The notes under the pieces are model-generated. The model saw nothing but the letters and a program-made list of their open reading frames with translations, was not told the DNA's origin and did no database searches. Positions 11,604-23,392 of a DNA stretch of 64,000 bases are shown in pieces. The stretch is from Xenoacremonium recifei (lineage: Eukaryota; Ascomycota; Sordariomycetes; Hypocreales; Nectriaceae): assembly GCA_012184525.1 (NCBI GenBank), contig WOFQ01000001.1, forward strand, positions 2,356,001-2,420,000. Reading direction: 5' to 3'. Each line of letters begins with the position of its first letter. Positions within the stretch are counted from its first letter, which is position 1. Position numbers and translations under genes: made by a program.

Positions 11604-12766
11604 ATGAAGACTTCAGCTTTCCGAGTCGCTCGAGGAGCCGTGACCGGCCTCCAAAGGCGAGCATACTCTCAGGCTTCGGGACCGCGACATCTCATGACCA
11701 TCGCCGACTTGACTCCTGCTGAGTTTGCGACCCTCGTCACCAATGCTGCGTCTCGAAAGACCGCTGTCAAGGGTGGAGCTACGCCCGCCTCGGTGAGCTC
11801 CAGCCTGGCCGGCAAGACCATCGCCATGATGTTCAGCAAGCGAAGCACCCGAACTCGAGTCTCAACAGAAGCTGCCGTCAAAATTCTCGGTGGCCATCCC
11901 ATGTTCCTGGGCAAAGACGACATTCAGCTCGGTGTAAGTGTTGAGAGCGGTCTACCTTTCCGGCTTAACTAACATGGCGTCCAGGTGAATGAGTCGCTCT
12001 ATGATACTTCAGTGGTCATCTCATCGATGACTTCGTGTATGGTAGCCCGAGTTGGCCCCCATTCAGACGTTGCCAACCTTGCCAAGCACTCTAGTGTGCC
12101 GGTCATCAATGCCCTCTCCGACGACTTCCATCCCCTTCAGACCATCGCCGACTTCCTCACCATCCATGAAGCCTACCCGTCCTCCAAGTCTTCAGGAGCC
12201 GACTTGGGTCTTAACGGTCTGAAGGTTGCATGGGTTGGCGATGCGAACAATGTCCTGTTCGACCTGGCCATTGGATGTGTCAAGATGGGTGTGGACATCT
12301 CTGTTGCCGCCCCCAAGGGTTACGAGATCCCAGCTGCCATGCGACAGCTCATCACGTCGGCCGCCACTGGGGTTTCATCACCAGGCAAGCTCTCTGAGAC
12401 CAACATCCCAGAGGAAGCTGTCAAGAACGCCGATATCCTCGTGACCGATACTTGGGTTTCCATGGGTCAGGAGACCGAGACCAAAAAGCGACTTCAAGAT
12501 TTCGCTGGTTTTCAGATTACCAACGATTTGGCCAAGCGAGGAGGCGCCAAGGAAGACTGGAAGTTCATGCATTGTCTACCCCGACATCCTGAAGAGGTTG
12601 CCGACGAAGTCTTTTACAGCCCTCGATCATTGGTGTTCCCTGAGGCCGAGAACAGGCTTTGGGCAGCAGTTTGTGAGTCACAATTTCATCTTTTAACCGA
12701 GATTTATCTTACTAATATTTCTCAGCCGCCCTTGAGTCCTTCGTTGTGAATAAGGGTCAGATTTGA
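11604..12766 (+). CDS. arg3: Ornithine carbamoyltransferase, mitochondrial
   Basis: Converts ornithine and carbamoyl phosphate to citrulline in arginine synthesis. Three exons, 11604-11933, 11985-12672, 12726-12766; 352 residues, the usual family length. The first about 25 residues are basic and hydroxylated (MKTSAFRVARGAVTGLQRRA), a mitochondrial presequence. Carbamoyl-phosphate binding motif SKRSTRTRVSTEAA, the DTWVSMGQE segment, and the ornithine-binding HCLPRHPEEV are all present. The short last exon adds SALESFVVNKGQI, a typical OTC terminus. The frame stays open upstream of 11604 to a TTG, but the ATG gives the presequence. It converges on ilv6, another mitochondrial amino-acid gene, with 149 nt between stop codons. 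Confidence 0.97.
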
Positions 12767-12915
12767 TCGGTTAAAAGTTGTCATGTATGGATAGTTTAGA
12801 TGTTTCAAGATTTAAGGAGCTCTGGCGCACGAAAAATAGCACTTGGATTTAAGAAACTAGACCAGAATTGTCCCTCGCCATACGCCATCGGCCACACGGC
12901 CACTAATATTCACAT

Positions 12916-13917
12916 TTAACCAGGGGGGAGCTGGCTAGCATCTACAACCTCGTCCGCCTCCTTCACCATCGCCTCATCGCTGTGCTCCTCAAGGGGTGTT
13001 CGGGGCAGCGCCATCAAACCAGTTCGGGCAGACTCCAGAATACCGAATGGAGCAATGAGCTTCAAGAATGAGTTAATTCGGGTAGGCTTAGCGGACCTAA
13101 TTCATAATTAGCAAGACTGGTACAAGGTCGGAACTGAGGGGTCAATGGGTGCTTACACTTCCACGATGCAGCTGTTGGTGCTGATGTCGAGGACCTTACC
13201 ACCAAACTGGTGGGCAAAGTAGGTGATGGACTTCAAGTGCTCATGCTTGTGTCGCAGCGCCTGGCTGACGGCCAACTTGCTGGGGTGGAAATCTTTGGCA
13301 ACCTCGGCCAAGCTCTTATCGATAGCTTCGTGGGCGTAGTCGACATCGGTCTCGCCAGCAGTCATCTCACGGTGATGGGCCAGGAGCTCTTCGAAGTATT
13401 CGGGGCCCAGAATGTTGATCTTGGCGAGCAGCAGCTCACGCTGGACGAGGGCAGCGTTGGTGTAGTCCAAGACAGCCCAAACGGGGACCAGGTCCTCCAA
13501 CTGTCGCCGAGCCTGTTCCACAACGCCGTCCTGACCGGTGAGAACGATGGTCATGCGGGACAAATCCTCCACCTCGGTGTTGCAGACAACCAATGAGTCA
13601 ATGTTGAAGCCACGCGCGGCCAGGATACCGGACACGCGCGACAGAACACCGGGCTCGTTCTGGACGAGGCAGTTGAGAACGTGGCGCTTGGGAGGGGCCA
13701 TTGAGGGCATGGGCGTCTCGTAGAGAATGTTGGATACGGCAGCCTGGGCAGACCATGATGGCGGATTGTCGGTCGTGGGGAGAGGAGCCGAGCGACGTCG
13801 AAGAGCCTTGTATGCGATGGCCGAGGTCGAGCTGGAGGAGCTATATCGACAGCTGGCGGGGATGCTCCGAGCAGAGGCCAGTCGCAGCGACGCGGTCAAG
13901 GGCCGGAGAGAGGCCAT
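12916..13917 (-). CDS. ilv6: Acetolactate synthase regulatory (small) subunit, mitochondrial
   Basis: Activates the catalytic subunit Ilv2 and confers valine feedback inhibition in branched-chain amino-acid synthesis. Two exons, 13917-13157 and 13096-12916; 313 residues. The N-terminus (MASLRPLTASLRLASARS, then Ser-rich) is a mitochondrial presequence. An ACT domain begins near residue 78 (RHVLNCLVQNEPGVLSRVSG, then GFNIDSLVV), followed by the ALS-small-subunit C-terminal domain (ELLLAKINILGPEYFEELL, GGKVLDISTNSCIVEV). The second exon supplies the conserved SAKPTRINSFLKLIAPFGI end. An in-frame ATG at 13956 would add 13 residues; the inner ATG gives a cleaner presequence. A perfect Cpc1 site lies 109 nt upstream. 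Confidence 0.96.
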
Positions 13918-14827
13918 CTTGCGATATATGGCGAGAACAATTCGTTCTCTAGCCAAACAAGATGCGTCTCAGGGGCGATTGATCACCTTTATAGGGCAAT
14001 TGATCAATGCGAAATGACAATGCCGTGACTCAGAGGGAAGTGTGAAGCAGAAAAGGGTGGTAGTAATCCATGGGGTAAAAAAATGGTTCACCGATAGCGC
14101 CGGCGACCGGAGCCAGTGGTGGGCACGGATCATCTGGGGCTGGGGATCCCAAATGCTAGCCCAGCAGCGGCTCTTTGTTCGGGAAACGGATTAATTATTG
14201 TTGCTGAAGGGTGTCCAGCGATCCCTCTACTTCTAGAACGCAAATAGAAAGCGCAGTTTGACCGCATGAAAGCCAGGGAAATCTCCTTCGCTGAAACACG
14301 GACCTCATGCCCAATTCTGGTCGTTCATGACTGACGCACCTCTGATGCAAGGCTGCGTCTCGATCGGCCAATCATCTTGTTGGAATTGTTTATTCCTCGC
14401 GAGCAGGGATCCGGCTTCAGATCTGAGGCCGGCAAGGGCAGGACCCCACGGAGCCGGTTTCGCTCTGCGGCCTGCAGTGCCTCAGCCACAGCGGCCAAGC
14501 CTCGGAATTGTGGCAGATGTTACCTAACGAGCGACCGTGCGCATGCTGTTTTAGCGTGCACTCGGCACTGTAGGTGCCTCCACTCATTCCCAACTTCACA
14601 AGCAAAAGGCAGACTCCACCCCGAACAACAATAGAGCTAGCTCGGTTCACCAGCCTCATCCTCTATTTTTCTGGTTGATTGTTAGTTCAGCCTCGACAGT
14701 TTTCAACTTCGTCGCATCGCCGTCGGATCTAATCCTCCGCCTCTCACGACCTCAATCCAAACCTAGGCTCGAACAGTCTCTATATCCGCGAATTTCTTCT
14801 TCAATCTTGCCCTTGGACACCCGCATC
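13918..14827. other. Divergent promoter region between ilv6 and the KHDC4-like gene
   Basis: About 0.9 kb. Holds the TGACTCA element near ilv6 and C/T-rich sequence before the KHDC4-like ATG. Small frames here show no recognisable protein features. Confidence 0.6.
14026..14032 (+). promoter_or_regulatory. Perfect Gcn4/Cpc1 site upstream of ilv6
   Basis: TGACTCA, the full palindromic bZIP consensus, about 110 nt before the ilv6 start. Agrees with general amino-acid control of ILV genes in fungi. Confidence 0.55.
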
Positions 14828-16839
14828 ATGGATGATTCGGAGCGTCGTACCGCGAAGCGTTCTCGTTTCGACCAGACTGAGCCGGAACCCAAGAGGGCAT
14901 CTCGATTTGACCGACGATCTCGCTCGCCGCCTTCACGACGCACCGAGTCCGGTAGAGACCGCAGTCCTCTCGCAAAGGATGGAGGCTCCGATGAGAAGAA
15001 ATCCCCGGCTGATGCTGCAGCCCTTGCTGGTATGTCTGTCGCTGATGTTGTCATGACTTCTACAAAATCGCAAGATCTAACGGAATGTCTTTAGCGGCCG
15101 CCGCGGCCAAAATCAATGCTCAGCTGCAGGCCCGAAAGGGCATTCAGCACGTCGACGTGCCCCCGATCAGGTCTTCTAGCCCGCCCACTACGCAAGCCGC
15201 CCACGCATCTTCGACCAGTTCCAACAAGCAGGCACCTGCCATCAACGGCGAGATGTACGTTGCCGATGGTGATTACATCCAGGACATCGAGGTCAACGAC
15301 CTCAGGAACCGATACCTCCTAACAAAGGGATCGACACAGAAAATGGTAAATACTCTTGATCATCCACTGATATTCCCAGCACGCCCGTTCCTGGTCACTC
15401 CAGTCCCTGAGACGAGAATATCACGCTTACTTGGCTTGATAGCTCGCCTCATGGCTCCCTTCTTTGCTCCTGCTGACTCCCGCTTGATATAGATTAAAGA
15501 CGACACCGGCGCTGGTACGCATTTCCTACTCACTTCACTCATTAGATCTGATGTTGACTTTGCAAGATGTCACAACGCGCGGCAGTTACTATCCCAACAA
15601 AAGCATGGCAACGGCAGCGGTAAGCATATACTCAAAATTTCTCCCCTCTAAGAGTCATAATGCTGAACACTAGTCCAGAACCCCCCGCTTTATCTTCATA
15701 TAACAAGCACAAGCAAGAGTGGGCTTGAATCAGCAGTAGCCAAAATCAAGGAACTTATTCAGCAGGAACTCCCTCAATTGGTTGATGAGCGAAGATTCAG
15801 ACGACGAGACCAAGAGCAAGTTGAGCGAGACGAGTTTGGCCGAGTAAGAAACTCATGGACGCAGATCGGAAACAGTTCACTGACCCCTCTGCAGCGGAAA
15901 TGGCCCGAGGAGAAAATCCCCATCACCCTTGAGCCCGTTCATGGCTTCAACCTACGGGCTCAAGTAGTTGGTCATGGTGGCGCCTATGTCAAGCACATCC
16001 AACAGGAAACAGGATGTCGCGTGCAGATCAAGGGTCGAGGCTCCGGTTATCTTGAGGCTGCAACGAACAAGGAGAGCGATGAAGATATGTTTCTCCATGT
16101 CACGTATGTGCCACGCAAATTCTCTGATTATGGTTTATGCTGACCTCTACCAGCGGCCCAGACCCGGGTCAGGTTGAAAAGGCCAAGGAACTTTGTGAAG
16201 ATCTGATTGCTAATGTCAAAGAGCAATACGAGGAGTTCAAGGCTCGGCCACCTCGATATGGTGGCGGAGGTGGTTACGGAGATCACAATCGCGGAGGTTC
16301 CCATGGAGGCTCCTATGGCGGATATGGAGGATACGGCTCAAACTCCGGCGGCAACACCTCTGCTCCTCCCGGAGTTAGCAGTCCTGGCGGCGCCAACGCC
16401 AGTGCCACGGCTACCTCTGCAGCCGACTATGCTGCTCAGTATGCTCAATACTACGGAGGCCAAGACCCTTACGCTGCCTACGGCGGCTATGCCAAGTACG
16501 TTGCTATCTCATAAGCTTTTGGTCAAACACCTCAGTTTCTAACATATTCGCAGCTACGTCGCCATGTATCAGCAGTACTACGGTCAACAAGCCCAGCAAG
16601 GACAAGCGGCCGCAGCTGCCCCTGGTCAATCAGCTTCGCCGCCACCACCTCCCAGTGAAGCTGCTCCGCCTCCTCCTCCGCCTCCGAGCGCGGCACCACC
16701 CCCTCCGCCGCCATCGGCCCCGGGCACCGGAGGCAGCGGAAGTTACGGCGCTGTATGTGACCCTACCCAGAGGTTATAATCTCCCCCTTTCCGATCAGTA
16801 GCTAATAATCCGCAGGTTCCTCCGCCACCTGGGCTCTAG
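14828..16839 (+). CDS. KHDC4 (BLOM7)-like KH-domain RNA-binding protein
   Basis: 488 residues from nine exons, one of the most intron-rich genes here: introns 15030-15094, 15346-15492, 15515-15566, 15620-15678, 15844-15894, 16104-16153, 16496-16553, 16753-16815; phases agree throughout. The N-terminus is Arg/Ser-rich (SRFDRRSRSPPSRR). The first conserved block has DVTTRGSYYPNK and PLYLHITS, then a KH domain at about 240-315 with the GHGG loop in AQVVGHGGAYVKHIQQETGC and the KGRGSGYLEA segment diagnostic of the KHDC4 family. Gly/Tyr-rich and Pro-rich low-complexity tails follow, ending PPPPGL. The human homologue associates with spliceosomes, so a splicing role is inferred. Intron 5 (51 nt) has no in-frame stop and could be retained. 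Confidence 0.88.
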
Positions 16840-17373
16840 GAATAGCCAGAACGACACGTTTAGAATCCGCTGTGCTAGTGGTGGCCTTTCTAACGCATGC
16901 GCTTCGATGGTGTTGTATGACGGGCTCACCAATCGGTTAAGAATTGGAGGACGGCGTTTAATGGGTATAAAAATTATAATGCTTCGCACGTATATTGAGG
17001 CAGGACAATCAAGGGAGCTGTAGCCTGTCTACCCGAGTAGAGAGACGCAGCGAGAATCTATCGCCTATAAATTGATATATTCATGATTTCACCTGTCGGG
17101 CTTCTTCATGTGGATGTTTCGAGCTGTCAATTATTGATCATGTGTCATCCTTGAGCTTTAGTTGCCTGTACCTGACGCGAGAGCGCGACGTCCAGTAGAG
17201 CGTGGGGTAGCCACTGCCCTAAGCCAATTCTGCAATAGCTCCAGGTCCGCTATCGATAAGCAAGCATCATAACGGCCAGCTCTGTCACCTCAACTTCAAA
17301 CTATCTGGACCGTTGAAGTTGGACGTGAGCCTCAACGGACTCAGTCTGGCACTCGGAAATAGAATCCTCGAAA
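16840..17373. other. Intergenic between the KHDC4-like and TRAPPC13-like genes
   Basis: About 0.5 kb: 3' flank of one gene and promoter of the next, same strand. No further feature seen. Confidence 0.6.
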
Positions 17374-18380
17374 ATGAGTCATCAAAGATACCCTTCGCAT
17401 GATCCTGTAAAGGAGCCTCATTCGATCTCTCTCAAAGTCCTTCGGTGAGTCTTTTCAAATTGGCAATACTCTCTACGTTTCATGACCGGCGAACCGAGCT
17501 GATACCTGACAGACTCTCGCGACCGTCGCTCGTAACACAATACCCGATCGACTTTCCCCTATCTCCTACGGAATCGAAGCTATCTCCTTCGCCAGCCTCT
17601 CTAGCATACCGCTCCAAGGCCGACACCAACCCATCCCCGTTTCTACTCTCGCCGATCCTCAACCTGCCCATCTCGTTTGGTTCCGCCTACGTCGGCGAGA
17701 GCTTCAGTTGCACGCTTTGCGCAAACAATGATCTTCCCGCAGATACGGGAAAGCACATCCGAGATGTGCGCATCGACGCAGAGATGAAGACTCCGGGCCT
17801 TGGGGCCGTCCATAGGTTGGAACTGAGTCCTGGTGGCACCACAGCCACAGATCTTGAGGCCGGGGGGACACTGCAGAAGATCTTGGCGTTTGACCTTAAA
17901 GAAGAGGGCAACCACGTGCTTGCTGTCACGGTGAGCTACTACGAAGCTACAGAGACCAGTGGGCGGACAAGAACGTTCAGGAAACTGTATCAATTTATTT
18001 GCAAAGCGTCCCTGATCGTACGGACAAAGGTGTCTACGATAAAACCCAGTGCAGATGGTGGACGGAGATGGGTGCTCGAGGCTCAGCTAGAGAACTGCAG
18101 CGAGGACGTGGTGCAGCTGGAGAAGGTGGTTCTCGAGGTTGAAGACGGGCTTGACTACCGGGATTGCAACTGGGAGGCGAGCGGGAGCGCGAAACCCGTG
18201 CTGCACCCGAGTGAGGTTGAGCAGGTGTGCTTTGCTGTGAACGAGAAGGAAGCCCAAGCAGTGCAAGCAACGCCTGACGGGAGGGTGATCTTTGGTGCGT
18301 TGGGGATTGGATGGCGCGGCGAGATGGGCAACCGAGGCTTCCTGTCGACAGGCAAACTTGGGACCAGGATACCACGGTGA
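17374..18380 (+). CDS. TRAPPC13-like (DUF974) trafficking complex subunit
   Basis: Subunit of the TRAPP tethering/GEF machinery acting at the Golgi, by homology to TRAPPC13. Two exons, 17374-17444 and 17513-18380; 312 residues. The first exon encodes MSHQRYPSHDPVKEPHSISL and ends KVLR, matching the conserved KVMRL opening. The second gives PILNLPISFGSAYVGESFSC, the hallmark of DUF974, an immunoglobulin-like beta region (TYHEL-like strands, FRKLYQFICKASLIVRTKV) and the closing LGIGWRGEMGNRGFLSTGKL. The animal C-terminal beta domain is absent. The end is uncertain: a GT at 18377 could splice to 18454, in frame, adding a charged tail that stops at 18628 (369 residues in all). Confidence 0.85.
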
Positions 18381-21300
18381 TAAGGGGTCTCGGTTGCATG
18401 TCACCAGTCAACCATGGCCTTGGGCCAGGAAGCGAGACATCCATTGATATCAGGATTGTTGGTGGGGTGGGCCAATCCCGTGATCACACGAAGCTGCTCG
18501 CTGAGGCACTACGACTCCAGAGACGTGTTGTCTCTTCCCGTCCAGACGCGAGCCTCGGATACGACATGGACGCGAGGGAGAAGAGAGAGCTCGAAATGAG
18601 GGCTCATGATTGGCCTGAGAAGAAGTAATGAAGGCGAGCATCAGAGGCATGTTGTCACCCTAGTGCCTAACAACAGCGCCTAAGGCCTTTGGGGGACTCG
18701 GGCGAGGAATCCTGATGGGACCGGGTTTACGACATACGTGATGGTATGGAGCAGACGTATGCTGGCGGGAGAAAACCTCCCAAGACATGCCTCATCACAT
18801 TGACGCACGGGGCACTGGTGAAGCGTCGCGTTTGTTGTCGCTTTTGAGATAAGACTCGCTGAGTGAGACAAGGCGGCGGGAGGGACGGCGTGTGGCTGTC
18901 AAGCAAGGGATGTAAGACAGATCAGAAGCGAGGTCTTAGTGTATGCTTTACCGAGTACGTATGCTTTTCGTATGAAATCATGCAGTTGCATGCTGGCATA
19001 GGCATAATGAGCCATCAATCAGCGTTAAGAAGTCTATCTAAGCAACCTTGACGTTGGTTCAACACCTGCAATAGCGATATAATTATCTCGAACAAGTCAG
19101 CATCGCCGTCTTAAAGTAGCAGCACTAGTTACTAAGCCCGTCAACCCACATTGGTAATGCAGCACCGCCTGAGTCTGGGGAATCCTGTCATCCAACGACT
19201 CTTCCAGTATTTGCATGTCCAGAGAACTGTGCTTTACTGCGTGAATGTGTGCATTACGAGCAGCATGCGACCAGCCCCGTAGGCCGCCGTCATAAATAGC
19301 AGCCCTCCCTCATCTTATACCCCGTCCCGGTCCATATGAGCTGCAGCTCCCGCTTGCTAAAGCCGGCCGGCCAGCCCAGCCCGCCCAGTTGCCCAAACGG
19401 GGGCGGTACGAGAGATGCAGGGATGCCAAAAGGAGAGAACTCGAGACAAACAAAAAGCAAAGCACGAAGTTCTACCGAAGGCTTTCAAAGCTCGTATATC
19501 CTGCGAAGCAACACGCGACCTCGGGGCTTCGGTTTTCTGCATCTCGAGATAGATCCATACCTAGCAAGCAAGACTGGAGAGGAATTCGTAGGACATTACG
19601 TTTCGGCTGGCCTGCCGAAGCTGCGAGGTGCCGACCGCCGGGCTTCCAGGCTAGGTGGGAGGGTCGAGGGTCCGTGAGGCGTGGCGATGGATCATGAACC
19701 TGAAACGTAATCGCTGGGGGCCCGCCAGGAGGGGAGGAGAGAAAGCAGACCGCCGCCGGACGCGGCCTAGTGGCAGGGCGGGCGATTTTGACTTTTCTGC
19801 TTGCTTTTCGTGGGGATTCTCACGGGCCTGCTTGGTGTTGCGGAGGCATGTTAAGGATATTGGCGCTTACCCTAGAGGAGCAGATCGCATTCCTGTGTTT
19901 TGTGATATATGCTCGTTCTATTTACTTGTTGAGAATTGATATACATGTTGGGCATGTACCATTTTGTAGCTCATATCTCTGGTCTTGTTGGTGGTTGATC
20001 ACTGGCAGAGCTCCCCGTTTGTGATTACTGACTGACTCTTGCATACACTCACTCACTCATGTACATGGATGGTCATGACCGCACTTTCATACCATATAGG
20101 GTATAAGGCTTTTGGCGGGAGAGTATCAGAAACAGGCAGGAACAAAGACTGCGATGACTGACCCTTGCGACACGTTCGGAATAAAAAATTTAGCAACGTA
20201 ACATCAAATAGTTTTGCAGAGACCCCATGTCCATCTAGATCAGTGACCATGCTGTGTAAGTCAGTAGGACTTTGGTTTTTTTCGGCCGGGGAGTTGCAGT
20301 AGCCTCGGGAGGTCTCAACTCGACAAGAGCCAATCGCCATGCTTGCCATAGCCTACCCAGGTCCCAGGGCAGTATTCAACACAGACAGTCTCTTGCACTC
20401 TGTCTCACGTCTCACGGCACATAGTTGCATCAGGGTTATGGTTGTCTCTCGACCCAGGGCCGTAACCGTGGCGTCCAGCCAGATAATGTCAAGCCAATGA
20501 ACAGTGGCCATCGACGGGCTTGCGTGCGTGAGTGCGTGCGTATGCGTGTGTACCTGCATTCTAGCGCCGTCAGTGCCTTTCGTATTCCCGCCCTGGAGAC
20601 CACCATCGAATGGACGTGCCGCTCAAGGTCCAAAACCCAGGCCGCGCCAGGCCGGGCCGCCAAGGTCAGGGCGCTTTGCCTCCCCTCCATGTAGGTATCC
20701 AGCGAGGCTAGGCCTAGGGGTCAGTGTTAGACTGCGGGTGGGCGGTGGACAGAGCACGGAGAAGCGGGAGAGACAGCGAATCCGAAGGCGATGCTGCCAA
20801 GGCTGCTGAACGGACTCCGTAGCAGCGTTTCCCGTTTATCCAGAGTGCTAGAGGAAAAGAGGGTGTGAAACCCTGCTCGAAGACCAGGGCCTGGATCGAC
20901 AGAACTTTGGCTGGCCGGGCGCTTGTTTGTCTTTTTGCTGTTGACAGTTCCGAAATACCGATACCCAGTACAGGACATAGGACCCTTATAATTCATTTAT
21001 ACATCCTTTCGAATTCTCCGTAAACCCTCAACGTCTTGACGCGGTGAATATGGAGTTCAATCGTTAGCCAGGGACCGGAGCCTTTGCTGCGGCGCTTTGT
21101 GCAAGTTGCAGGACTAGTTGTCTGCACCGGAACGGTGAGAGTGGGATGGAGGGATGGATGGACGGGAGATGCTGGTCGTGGGCATGCTTGGTTGGGCCAT
21201 CCGCATGAAAGGGAGGGGGGCCTGCAAGTCGTCCTTCTGGTCTGCACCATCAAGCGGACTTCGTGATAGAGCCTCGGAGACAAAACAGGGAATGCGAATC

Positions 21301-21625
21301 CCCTGTGACTGTTCTCCTGAGTCAAGGCTGGAAATTCGGGCTGTGTGTGTTGTCGCTCTTGCTCTTCGTCTGTCGATGACTGGTTCGTGGCATGGCTGAG
21401 TGGATAGCCTCGTCCCCCATCACCGTCTCAGGAACGGCGCTCCAGAAAGGGGTAACACCCTAACGCACGTACAACTCATACGGTCCTGATCCATCGAGTC
21501 ATCCGCATCGATGCATGTTCCCCGATTTGATGCAGACGCAGCTGTAAGGCAAGCATCCACCGTCGCATGCGATGCGCCTTGCAGCAGCAAAAAGCAAGAG
21601 TTTGGCTGGTTGGGCTCGGACGCCT

Positions 21626-21638
21626 GCGCGCGCGCGCG
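21626..21638. repeat. GC dinucleotide run
   Basis: Alternating G and C (about six units) passing into GTGTGT; potential Z-DNA-forming simple repeat in intergenic DNA. Confidence 0.7.
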
Positions 21639-21645
21639 TGTGTAT

Positions 21646-21655
21646 GTACTCCGTA
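21646..21655 (+). repeat. GTACTCCGTA intergenic decamer, copy 1
   Basis: One of five exact copies of this decamer in the window, all intergenic. Confidence 0.6.
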
Positions 21656-22576
21656 AGAAAGCGATCGGATGCCTACCTCAGGATCAAGTACCCAGGCTCC
21701 AAACTCCGCGGGGCCTAGACCTAAGGTACTAGCCGTTGTTGGGTTGTTTGGAAGACAGGTGAACACGAAATGGTTGAAGATGGATGGATTTTCAGAGGAG
21801 AGGGGAGCTGAAAGCCTCAAGGTATGGGCCAATTCTTATTCCCATCAAAGGTCCATGCTGCCTTCCCAACTGAGGTGAGCAGTTCCGTCGGTGCCCTTCT
21901 GAGGAAGGTTGCTGAGGGTATCGAAAGTAGCACTTTCCCAAGGTTTTTCAAGATACTGTATTGATATTAAGGGCTTTTTGGGATTAGCTCTGATAGCCAC
22001 CAGACATACCGCATGGAGCGCGAACCCCGGTGTTTCCATCATGTATTTACCTCAGATCAACTTGATACCCTCCTCATAGCGGACGCAAGCACCATCGCGT
22101 CGTCGTTCGAAGATCGACGCTTCTGCTGCTGTCGCTGCCCACCTCTGCCACCCAGGGTGTCTTAGCGGCTTTAGCGTGTCAGGCCCCTGGCTCCTTGGGC
22201 GGCTTGGGCGGTCTGCGTCACCCCCCTGGGCGCCCGGGTCGGTTTTTTAGCGTGAGACCCTAGCCCGAGCCCACCATCCATCAGAATCCCTGAAGAAGCA
22301 GAAGCGCCCCCTCGCTCAGGGCCCCTGAACAGCTTTGTTAGTGATGGGATGGAAGCAAAGGAAAGTCGTTCAACCCGTAGCGGGGTGGTCCCAGCACCCC
22401 ATGTGGACGACACGCGCAGAGCTGGGAAGGCCCTGAGGTTGCAAGAGGAAGTCGCCATGGATGCCCGTCTCCCAACAACTCAGGTCGCTGCCGCCCCGGG
22501 GGAAGGTACCTAACGGCGTCTCATGGGTACCTGAAAGGGACTTGCCCGTCAGGTACTGTGCCTGACCTTTTGACAG

Positions 22577-22600
22577 CCTCTCTCTCTCCCTCTCTCTCTC
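22577..22600 (+). repeat. CT-dinucleotide tract
   Basis: Almost pure CT repeat interrupted once; pyrimidine tracts like this are common in fungal promoters. Confidence 0.7.
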
Positions 22601-23305
22601 ATCATAGAGTTCATGACCGAGAGTGCTCCCGAATATGACTGATCCTTCACTCATTGCCGGAATGAATCATGATTGATCAACAGCAACCTGTGAAAACAAC
22701 AACCATTTCTGTCCTTGAACCACTGCCGCCTTTCATCCTATTGTCTGCCGGCTGTTTGCTAGCCTGGCCACCCCCCCCATTTGTGAGCCGGGTACCTGAC
22801 CTTCCTGGATCGCGCCTCATCGCTACTAGTACCAGGTATTTCCCTCCAGAGGCCCCATCAGGTACCGCCGCTCTCGACCGCCGACCACCACCACCATCTT
22901 CTTCCTCTCCTGTCTTCCTCGTGGGAGTCGGTCGGCCAACTCATTCTTCGTTCGCACTCGTCTTCACTTCTTCCTTCTCTTCTCACTCTACTTGGTTCTG
23001 TTCTTCTTTTCTTGGCGCCTGGCTGTCCCAATCTTCTCCTTGAGCCCTCGTCTGTCTCATCTCTGCTGGCTGTCTTTTTTCCATCTCGTGAGTTGGAGCT
23101 CAAGGGCCCTGACCTTATCGCTGGGATCCCGTTTCCATGCCTCCATTTCGTACTCGTCTGACTTGACACAAGCCCCAGCCAGCGGTACCCTGGCTCAGCG
23201 CCAACTCCACGGACGGCCCCTTTAGGGATTTCACGCCAAAAAAATATTCAAGAGAGTGAATCCAAGAGGTGTCGCAACGAGCAGCAGAATTCTCGACGGC
23301 ACCGG

Positions 23306-23350
23306 ACTCCTCTCCTCTCCTCTCCTCCCCTCTCCTCCCCCCTCCCTCCC
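23306..23350 (+). repeat. CTCCT-type polypyrimidine tract just before the DENN start
   Basis: 45 nt of uninterrupted C/T built on CTCCT units, ending about 40 nt before the ATG; probably in the 5' leader or core promoter. Confidence 0.7.
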
Positions 23351-23392
23351 AGCCAAGCCGAGCTGCGGCCGAGACGAAACAATTGACATGTC

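Larger units (their letters stand above)
18381..23392. other. Long gene-poor stretch upstream of the DENN gene
   Basis: About 5 kb without a supported protein gene, RNA gene or transposon. It holds polypyrimidine tracts (22577-22600, 23306-23350), a GC dinucleotide run (21626-21638), a TATA-like CATAAATAG near 19290 followed by C/T-rich DNA, and one GTACTCCGTA decamer. The last about 0.8 kb is C/T-rich and is probably promoter and 5' leader of the DENN gene. Open frames are short, of odd composition and unlike any family I know. Confidence 0.55.

Noticed and set aside
21393..21403. TGGCTGAGTGG, a tRNA A-box-like sequence
   Set aside because: No B-box (GGTTCGANTCC) at a proper distance and no cloverleaf pairing.
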